DNA of 64,000 nt from Epiperipatus broadwayi. Its lineage: Eukaryota; Onychophora; Udeonychophora; Euonychophora; Peripatidae. The notes below the pieces were generated by a model. The model was not told the DNA's origin. It did no database searches and worked only from the letters and a program-made list of their open reading frames with translations. The translations under genes were made by a program, and so were the position numbers. How positions within the stretch are numbered: the stretch's first letter is position 1; each line of letters begins with the position of its first letter. The stretch lies in the NCBI GenBank assembly GCA_028023455.1, contig JAQFVV010006221.1:3857166-3921165 (forward strand), given 5' to 3'. Shown in pieces: positions 55,852 to 64,000 of this stretch.

Positions 55852-55951
55852 CATAAAAGAAAACTGCATACAAAGATATTAAGAAAAAACATGAATCACA
55901 TAACTTCAAAATCGCATTAAAGAAATCCATATAAAATGAAACCCAGGTGTA

Positions 55952-56519
55952 TATTTATTAAATTTGGTTTTTGTATTTTTTTCTTTTAATCATAAGATTG
56001 TCATTTATTATCATCATTGCTTTTCTGATCACATGCTAGAATTGTTAAGGTATTTACAGTATATTTATCCTGAAACATTAAACATATAATCATAACTATT
56101 TTCTTTTGCTTAATGTTAATAACATTATAGGATTTCTTTGTAATTATGAGTATATTAAAGAAAATTCTGCAATTATTTATTTATTTTATGTGTATTTTAT
56201 ATATACACTTATTTATGTTTAATTGACATCACGGTATTAATAAAATAATGCATATATTTCCTTTTCTTTCTTTTTATATATTAATTTTTTTGCAATTTAT
56301 AAGTTTAAGGCAAATCAATCTCTTTAATATATAAGCAGTATTTTTTTATGACTGAAAAAAATTCTTAACAAGTGTTATAAAGAAACAAATTGCAATTATT
56401 TAATACTGCAAATAAAGAAAGTAATTTAAATTATAATTAATATATGTCTTTTACTAAAGGATTTTCAATGAGTAACATCTCTCAAGTATATCTGATTTAC
56501 ATTATACATAGAGCTCGCA
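55952..56519. other. AT-rich DNA, no gene seen
   Basis: Nothing recognisable. Confidence 0.35.
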
Positions 56520-56760
56520 AAATAAACTCTTAACAAGCTTTGAGAATATCCCCAACCCCAGAATGGTTTCTGCTAATGGCTTCCTCAGTGAGGTATTAGG
56601 ATATTCAAGCATTAGATTAAAAATACCAGAATAAGTCCAGCACTTTATCTAATGTATAACTATTAAGTAGAAAATCTGAAATTTTCAGACATCAATATGT
56701 CTTCCAATCTAGCTATCTACCTTAAATAGCTTGATTTTTTTGTAATCTGACTTACATATT
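56520..56760 (-). repeat. Family-1 relative (subfamily B)
   Basis: Reverse complement of the right part of the 36.8-37.1 kb element: GAGAATATCCCCAACCCCAG, GCATTAGATTAAAAATACCA, GTCCAGCACTTTATCTAATG, TAACTATTAAGTAGAAAATC. It carries a well-preserved hammerhead core. Confidence 0.75.
56544..56606 (-). ncRNA. Hammerhead ribozyme (subfamily B), catalytic core intact
   Basis: Minus strand: outer stem I GAATATCC pairs with GGATATTC (8 bp). Inner ACCTCA pairs with TGGGGT (one G.U). The core is CTGAGGA. Stem II is GC/GC around CATTA with an A.A mismatch at its base. GAAAC follows, stem III is ACCATT (only the A.U pair forms), and C precedes the cleavage point. All core bases are present, but stems II and III are weak. 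Confidence 0.58.
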
Positions 56761-57066
56761 TCTAACAAATATAAACTTGGAGGGCATTATTTTAAACTAA
56801 TATATCATGAATTATATTTTAAATTAATTAAAGGCATAACTAATGATAAGAGGCATTTATATATTATATATATATACTTGTGTATTATCATGCATTTACT
56901 CAAAATATACCATAAGAGACATTTATTATCATTTATGTGACAAAATATAAGTAAATAAATATACTTACATTTTACTATGCTAAGAAAAAAAGTCATTATC
57001 TAAGATATAAACTTCAATACTTTCGCTTCCTCTTTTCTTCTTTATTTTTACTTTTATATATATAAC

Positions 57067-57295
57067 TTATAATAGCAACATTTCACTCTTCTTACACTTA
57101 AAAGCAAAATATATTTATATATTCACTACAGTTTCAACTGTTCCAAGCAGTCTTCATCAGATCTCATTCTCTACTTTTCTTTCTTTCCTCCACCTGTAAA
57201 GAATAAGTAACTTATTCTCTACTTTTTCTCTTAAAGAATAAATAAATATATTTTACTTTAAAGTGTAAGAAGAGTGAAATGCTGTTATTATATAT
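57067..57295. mobile_element. Inverted-repeat element with hammerhead-like centre
   Basis: Inverted ends CATTTCACTCTTCTTACACT and, from 57260, AGTGTAAGAAGAGTGAAATG, with AAATATATTT inside. In the minus-strand interior (57160-57131) CTGATGA, then GACTG/CAGTT around CTTGGAA, and GAAAC appear in hammerhead order. The flanking sequences do not form a convincing stem I. Confidence 0.55.
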
Positions 57296-57299
57296 TATC

Positions 57300-60225
57300 T
57301 ACAATATAAACTTAACGCTTAAGTCTACCAATCTTCTATTTAACTCTATGTTTATAACAATGGAAAAGCATCAAAATATATTAAAATTCCTTTCACCCTT
57401 GAATCAAAGCATTTACAAAAATTAAATAAAGTTAATAATAATAAAATTAAATTTTACTGATTTATATAACCCCTACTAACTAATAAATTTGTAGGAATTC
57501 CAAATTAAATCATTCACACTAAAATATGATATGTATGTATTATAACAGTTCTGTTACATGGCACACAATAACATAATGAATGTGCACAAGTATATATAAA
57601 GTTGAAAGAAAAAGCAGAAATAAACCAAGACAAAAATTTTGTAGATATTTTTCTACATTTTCATAATTCTAGTATAAGGTTAAATAACTTTGGATTTAAA
57701 ATAAAATTTTATTATAAATTAACAGTTTAAAATGATCTAAATAAATATTAATATTGCATTCTGATTTTGAAATTAAAAACAAGTATGTTTTATGATATAA
57801 TAGACCTGATAATTGTAAACATTTCTATCATCAATCTTTGAAATTTTTTAATTAATGCTTGTATACATTTCTCTATCTATTTTTAAAAATCCTTGTTGCT
57901 TTCAAAATGATTAAAATTGTTTTAATCAAGATGAAAAGATAAAAAGTTTTTAATTTAGTGTTTTGTCAAACCAGCTGACCATATAAAAAGAGTTGGCTGG
58001 TAGTTTTTTATAAGAGTTGGCTAATAACTTTTTTTAGAAGAGTTGGCAGTAATTATAGCTGGACAGAAGTAGATAGCCAGATGAGTACTCCATATCAGGA
58101 TAGAAAACTGCAATGATAAGTCTGCAAGAAGGTCAAGTCAAAAGACTGCTATGTAATTTATAATGGTGGGGTTTAAATTCACATGAAGAAAAGGGTCAAC
58201 TTCAAGGGTTTCATAACTATAAATATGTTTTAGAAAACAGTTTGCTTGACTAAAATATATCCAATCCAAGGGAAAATGGGGATCACTGCAGTTACCTGAA
58301 TTATACCTTCCTGATGATGACAATACCTGGACTATACCTTTTCTGATGAGACAATCCTGGACTTCTCTCACCAAGAGAACCTCAACTTGCTGAAAAATTC
58401 ATTTTACATATGCTATGTCAGCCATAATAAGCACAGATAAACATATACATAACTGATGCTGTTATATAATGAGAACTAAACTTTTAAATAAGTTCTTTTA
58501 AGTAATTTCTTAAAATGACATTTTAAAGAACAAGTAAACAATCTTACTTAAGATAAATGTCTAAAAATAAAGATTTCATTCATAGATGCTGTTATATTTG
58601 TTTTTTTTTTCAATAGAATAAGTGAAAATATTTAAAATCTATATTTTAAAATTTAAATACATTTCCAATTATTCAATCAACAGTAATCCTGTCCAGATTG
58701 ATCTTTTTTTAAAGAAAAAAGAAAACTATACTATATCTTGTGATGGGAATGAAATCATTCATTTATTATTAACACTCGTAAGAAAGCACATGCACAATAG
58801 CTTGAAATGCTGATCTTTAATGTATTACAATTTATAGACAGCACTATATAAAAATAAATGCTTATACTCAGTAAAGTAAAACGTACTATAAAAATAATGA
58901 ATGAAATTTATATATTGAATTGATTGGAATATAAATTTTAATAATTTATTTTGATAAGTTAAAATATATGATATAAATGCCAGTGTGCACATACATTTCT
59001 ATGTGCACAAACATGTATGTTAATTATAACATATACCATTTACACCTTCTTTGAAAAGAAGAAGTAGAAAATTATATATGTTAATTACATGTTATAAATT
59101 TAATCTCATTTATTATTTTGATAAATTCAAATATGATAGATTAATTTCATTTATATGTTAAATCAATTATTGTACATCACATATGTGTGTTGATGATATA
59201 TATAAGTGAACCTAAATTGAGGTATTTATACTAGTTAAATGATAACTTTAAAAGTTTTTATTTTATGACAATTCTAGTATGTTAGAAATTATTAGCCATA
59301 TGTATGTGTCCTGAATGTATTTTAAGTAAACCTATTGGAACATATATGTAAATCACAATGTAATAAATGAATTTTGTTTCTATATTAATCAACACATATC
59401 TAAAATGTAATCATTTTTTAATTTTATTAAATGTCAATCATTGTAGATTATAAAATGTGGGTCTGTGTGCATATCTAGATATGTGTTGTATGGGAAACCC
59501 ATTAAGAGATATTGTAAATCAATGTAATAACTTCAATTTTGTATTAATTATATAAATCACAATGTGATAGATTTTTAAAATTTGTATATTACTCAAAATC
59601 AGAAGGCTTAATTAATGTGTGAATAGCCACATTCTAATTTGTATTCAATTGGTAAAATTATTCCAGTGCTCTAATTCTAAATGGTTTTTAGATTTTATGT
59701 ATTGCATCATCTCTTGATTACAGTTGCAGTTATAGGCCTTATGTTCTCTGAGCAAGATTTGAGTATAATAGTCTGATATATTAAAGGTGATATATTTTAG
59801 TGCAGGGGCATTCCAGATGACATTGTCCTGGTTTGATGCAAAGAGAATATTCTTTAATGCCCATGTACTACATTTCATTTTAATTTAGTCTTATTAAAAT
59901 TTAAGTTTATTGTTGGCCAGTGCATTAATAGTACTAAGTGGCCAAAGCATTGATGATAATCAGCATGTTTTAATATCCCAGCATTATTGTTTTTATGGTT
60001 GTATATTCATATGGATTAGCACCTACATTAGTGCTTCAAAATTAATGGTTATATTTAATTGCCCCAAATTGACAAAGGCTAAATAGTTGGCCTAGTATAC
60101 AGTAGACCCATTTCAAATCCAGTCACAAAATTGACTGTTGGTTTATTTTGATTGTTCATCTTTCATGTTGATGAATAAGTACTACTTATACTTACTTTTA
60201 TTTATTGATAATTCTGTTTTGATCT
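57300..60225. other. AT-rich DNA, no gene seen
   Basis: No supported feature in nearly 3 kb. A loose repetition of GAGTTGGCTG/GTAG-TTTTTTATAAGAGTTGG occurs at 57990-58040. Confidence 0.4.
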
Positions 60226-60227
60226 CA

Positions 60228-60845
60228 AAATATGAAAATAAAGATTGATTATGATGAGTTAAAAGTTAACAGTTACAAATACCTTGGGCAGATTATTAAT
60301 AACAAATGGAAATATAATAGATGAAATTAATCATAGAATTAAACTTGGTTGGAGTGCTTTTGGTAGAAATAACTTGATACTAAAAGAAAATATCCCTATG
60401 TGTTTGAAAAGGAAGGTTTTTAATAAATGTGTTTTACCAGTTATTACTTATGGATCTGAGACTTGGACACTTAATAGAAGAGCAATACAGAGACTTCAGA
60501 CTACTCAAAGAAGTATGGAGAGATGCATTTTGGGAATAATAAGGGATAAAAATGCAATATATGGGTAAGAGAACAAACAGGTGTTTCTGATCTCATTGAA
60601 AAAATTAAAAGACTGAAGTGGAGTTAGGTTGGACATATTACTAGAAGTGATGATAGACAAGTGAAATCTTAAATTGGATTTCAAGAGATTTTAAAAGACC
60701 CAGAAAATGATCACATGTGAGATGGATGGATGAAATAAGAAAGTGTGCAGGGTGATGTGGAGATGAGAAGCTAAAGATCAGAAGAAGATAGATTAGACTT
60801 GGAGAGATCTTCATCCTGCAGTGGATTGATAATGATTGATGATAA
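60228..60845 (+). pseudogene. Non-LTR retrotransposon, RT C-terminal end
   Basis: Plus strand, 5'-truncated. Reads MKIKIDYDELKVNSYKYLGQ, then after a frameshift NGNIIDEINHRIKLGWSAFG, RNNLILKENIPMCLKRKV, CVLPVITYGSETWTLNRRA and QTTQRSMERCILGI. Further shifts separate the WAGH-type block, RWMDEIRK, LGEIFILQW and the 3' end AATGATTGATGATAATG. This is the most complete of the four related 3' fragments and close in sequence to the 8.0 kb copy. The family is the APE-type, probably RTE-like; inactive. Confidence 0.88.
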
Positions 60846-60849
60846 TGAA

Positions 60850-62230
60850 TTCTGTTTGATGCATGGTTAATTATACTTATAGTTGCTCTAAAAAGTTAAC
60901 TGGGCTGATCTCTCAATGATATCAAAGGAATCTCATGATCTCATGCACTCTATTTAATATATAAAAATTATTGTATATTTTTGTGACATTCATCTCTTAC
61001 TTTAATATCTTTCACTTTAATTAAACATTATTTTAATAAATATTAATATTTAATTTTAAATTTTGTAGAAATTGGAGTTCTTGATGATTTTACATCACCC
61101 CGGGGATGACCATCCTGAATTACCCATCCCATTATAACATAATGCTTGTAAACATGGATGTTATATTTATATAAAAGAAAAAAAAAATTAAATTTATCTC
61201 AGTTCTAAAAAAAGATTTTCTTTGGAAGTACTAAAATAAAAAATAAATTCAACAATATAATAATAATAATGTTTTATTTTCTTGACTTTCTTTTTTTTAA
61301 TCATAAAGTCCTAAATTTAAAATTCATTAATTCTGTTTTTCATTTGATCCCATGTTGACATTATCAAAGAATTTAAAGGAAAATGATGAATTCAGCTAAG
61401 AAATTTCATTCAGATAAAATCTAAAAGTTTGTGAAATAAATAGTCTATTATAGCTAGGCAAAGGGAGTCAGTGATTCTTAGAAATATTTACAATGTGTAA
61501 CTAAATTTAAATGCTGATATTTTTTCTTCAGATATCAGAAATTGTAGCTTTTTGACAATTTGTTTAAGAAATAGATTTCATTAAGTCCTTTTGTTGGGCT
61601 TTTTTTATCACTATCATTATAACCAGATGGAACTTTGGTAAGTAAGACAATGGAATGAAGCCTTTCTAGGTGGTGGGTCTATTTTATTTAGCCAAACATC
61701 TTGGATGTTGACTTCATCATTTTCTTATTATTTTAAAAGGTTTTAAAAAAAATTGATGTGACTATTTTGGATTGTTTCTTGAGAAGTAAGTAAGGTTTTC
61801 TTTTAAGGGTAAATCAACCTCTTTCCATGAAATCTCTCTTGATGTCTGAATTACTATGATATTCCTTAGAAACCATGTGATGCCAAAAATCCATTGTTCT
61901 ATTCAGATATCTATAAGCATATCTTTTATTTAATTTAGAACTACATTGCATTCGAATAATACCAAAAATAATTTAAATAAAGTGAATAATAATAAAAAAT
62001 AAATAAAGTAAATACTTTTATATATTATTATTTTAAACAAATAAATGTTCATGCACACACATTCCATGATAAATATTATAATTACAATAACTTCCAATAA
62101 TAACTAAAGTTATTACTTCAATTATCTTCTTTTTTATACTTAAAGCGGCTTTACATTTAAATGGAAATAAAAGAGTTTACACATGAAAATAAAAATTTTC
62201 ATATCAGTTTTATTTTTAAAAATATATCTA
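60850..62230. other. AT-rich DNA, no gene seen
   Basis: Contains a short GC-richer phrase near 61098 (CACCCCGGGGATGACCATCC). No gene recognised. Confidence 0.4.
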
Positions 62231-62235
62231 TGATG

Positions 62236-62560
62236 GCAACTATATGCGATTAATACAATCTTTACTTTTAAAGATTGCATACAATATATATTTGCTTATA
62301 CTGAATGTTTTTTATATATGTAAGTAGAGGAATTTGAACTTAAGATTTAAACCGAGCACTGATTGTATATATGGGAAGAGATTATGATCTGGTCCAATTG
62401 ATGAGTGCTGCTTCTGCACAAAATACAAATATAGAATCATCTATCTTTTTCACATGTATATGGTCATATGTATTGTTGCTTGAGATGGAGTGGAGAATGA
62501 ATATAAATCCTAAGTTCGAATCCTTCTTACATATAATAAATACAGCAACAAACTATGTGT
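62236..62560 (+). repeat. LTR-like fragment joined to a family-2 relative
   Basis: The first 50 bp (GGCAACTATATGCGATTAAT) match the candidate LTR at 41.33 kb. From about 62380 the sequence matches the 39.9-40.6 kb foldback (TTTTTCACATGTATATGGTC, ATATGTAT, GAGATGGAGT, then a B-box-like AAGTTCGAATCC) and includes a hammerhead-like block. Confidence 0.55.
62382..62442 (+). ncRNA. Hammerhead relic (family 2)
   Basis: TCCAA, TTGATGA (C3 changed), perfect stem II GTGC/GCAC, AAAA in place of GAAA, ATACAAAT, A, TAGAATCAT. The order and spacing match the 4.76 kb ribozyme; two core bases are lost. Confidence 0.45.
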
Positions 62561-63465
62561 AATCGATTTATTCCTGGTATCTCAGAGTTATCTGAGAATA
62601 TTTCTTTAAAAAACTGAAGCCTGCAGCTTATAGCCAACAAACTATATTATGATTGTCATTTACAAACAACCCACCTCAAATTATGACTAATTAGATGTAT
62701 CAATCAGTTCTAAAATATAAATACCAGGTTGTCAATTGAGATTATTTTGTAAATAATATTCCATGCATAGAAATATGAAAAAATAATGTATGTATATTAA
62801 AATATTTATCCAAGAAAGGTTGGGTTAACCAGGCAAAGAGTGTTATGTCTCTGTGATTATGCTTGATGATCATCATTGAAAGTTGGACAATGCTCGCCAT
62901 TCTAATAAGAATCTATTTTAGCAGCTCAATTTTAGATCTACGTCTGGAATTTTAATGAGCTCCAATAGCGAAATAAAGTTTTAAATTTAAAAAAAAAATA
63001 CAATTGTTTTTTAAAGAATAGAAATGCTACTTAGTGATATTCTTATGACCTCTTTTCTTTTTCTATAAAGTATTTTAAGCCTAATAATGTCACAAACTAA
63101 TCTAAAATTTATGTTCTTTTTATGATATGACATCATTCAAAAACACCAGCATCAATCATTTTTTAATTGCTGGAGGTAATAGTTAGACTCTATGCACTAT
63201 GTAATAAGTTTAGTGAAGATTTTTTTAGGCGCGAAATTATCGTCTGTGTTTAAAGCAATTATTTTTTTAAAAAATCTGTAGCAATGTACATTGTACTAAA
63301 GATATGCTTTTCATTGTCTTTCAACATGAATTTTTTTTTATTGATATAAATGTTAGACTTAATACCTTTGTATTCTGAGTTATAAAAATATAATAATTAA
63401 CAATAAATTTAAGCAATAGTTTTTCTGCACACTTTAGCTCATAAGTAAAATAACGGAGTTGTGAG
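62561..63465. other. AT-rich DNA, no gene seen
   Basis: Nothing recognisable. Confidence 0.35.
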
Positions 63466-63546
63466 TTAAAGCTTTCTGGCTCAAACTCATCTCGACCTCA
63501 GATGACTTTTAAGCAATTAACCATTCGGTCATTTATTTTATCTTTA
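63466..63546 (-). other. tRNA-like sequence (SINE head or tRNA pseudogene)
   Basis: Minus strand TGACCGAATGGTTAATTGCT is a good A box and GATGAGTTTGAGCCAGA a fair B box, about 40 bases apart. No acceptor stem could be paired confidently. Confidence 0.45.
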
Positions 63547-64000
63547 GAAGTATATATTACAAAACATTATCAAGCAATAGATGAACCGTTCTTTATCTAT
63601 TTATTGAACAAAATGATTTGTATAATTAACACATATTCCTGAGAAAAAATTTATAAATGCCTATCTTTTTTTTTTTTCTATATTTAATTATTGTTTTGAG
63701 AATGTGTTTCTTGTTTGTTTGTTTTTTCAATAGGAAACAAAAAAAATCTTTGTTATCCAGAAATAGTATAAATTATACTATTTCCGAAACTTGATATCTA
63801 TTTTGGTTATTTCCTCTGGCAAAAAAAAATGAAATTAGTATATAGTTCATGGCCCAAAATTAATAAAAGCAGATCAGAATAATAATCCTGTTCAGCAGGT
63901 AAATTATCAATATTTTATTTTGTCAAAAAAATTAAAAATACTGTTAAGTTTATTCAAAAAAATTTTTTCTAAAAACTGTTAAACTTTTATATACAATAGA
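63547..64000. other. AT-rich DNA to the window end
   Basis: Low-complexity sequence with a short palindrome AGAAATAGTATAAATTATAC-TATTTC near 63760. No gene. Confidence 0.35.

Larger units (their letters stand above)
54581..55949 (-). mobile_element. Tigger/pogo-type DNA transposon, decayed
   Basis: Terminal inverted repeats CACCTGGGTCTCGTTTTATG (54581) and, on the other strand, CACCTGGGTTTCATTTTATA (from 55949), flanked by TA (54579-54580, 55950-55951). The CTCGTTTTAT-G sequence in the end resembles Tigger ends, and the TA duplication fits Tc1/mariner-pogo. A transposase N-terminus is recognisable inside on the minus strand. The rest of the 1.37 kb is AT-rich and includes a nested palindrome (55720-55851). 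Confidence 0.85.

Noticed and set aside
60284-60568. Intact protein gene of 94 residues
   Set aside because: It is one frame of the frameshifted non-LTR RT tail, not an independent gene.
1-64000. CRISPR arrays, bacterial operons, promoters or terminators
   Set aside because: No array of short spaced repeats, and composition, retroelement content and gene sparsity are those of a eukaryotic nuclear genome.

Overview
The window is about 72% A+T, spaced like the nuclear DNA of an animal, and packed with decayed transposable elements. I found no intact host gene. Penelope-like elements, a Ty3/gypsy element, APE-type non-LTR elements, a Tigger/pogo element, a Charlie-like hAT and tRNA-derived SINEs together indicate an invertebrate metazoan with a large repeat-rich genome. 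The sequence alone does not settle the phylum. The only host-like candidate is a possible terminal exon at 32.5-32.6 kb (minus).

Layout. 1-7.5 kb holds foldback and tandem repeats that carry hammerhead-ribozyme (HHR) cores. 8.0-8.5 kb is the 3' end of a non-LTR element. 9.3-15 kb has dispersed repeats, minisatellites and a gag relic. 15.3-16.8 kb has an inverted Penelope-like tail pair and two SINEs. 17-22.9 kb is a decayed non-LTR element interrupted and flanked by HHR-bearing repeats. 23.2-23.7 kb is a hAT deletion derivative with an 8-bp target-site duplication (TSD). 24.6-27.0 kb holds another non-LTR fragment and two head-to-head Penelope-like ends, each with a tRNA-like segment. 29.5-29.9 kb is a 66-bp minisatellite. 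30-41 kb is mostly AT-rich DNA with diverged repeat pairs, SINEs and foldbacks. 41.2-48 kb is a minus-strand Ty3/gypsy element with recognisable gag, protease, reverse transcriptase (RT), RNase H and integrase, broken by two nested insertions. 48.5-54.6 kb is a Penelope-like cluster: two copies in tandem plus one inverted. 54.6-55.9 kb is a Tigger element with TA duplications. 56-64 kb holds small HHR-like repeats, a non-LTR 3' end and unannotated AT-rich DNA.

The main result is a set of short, non-coding, retrozyme-like repeats with type I hammerhead ribozyme cores. In one family two copies, 477 nt apart on the plus strand (4762-4820 and 5239-5297), keep every core nucleotide, stem I, stem II, a small palindromic stem III and the cleavage site. 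A transcript should release a 477-nt monomer. In a second family three subfamilies share a two-part stem I whose pairs covary. Two members of that superfamily sit inside other retroelements with 13-bp and 14-bp TSDs, so they moved as units. Penelope-like elements in the same window are a plausible source of the retrotransposition machinery, but this is inference.
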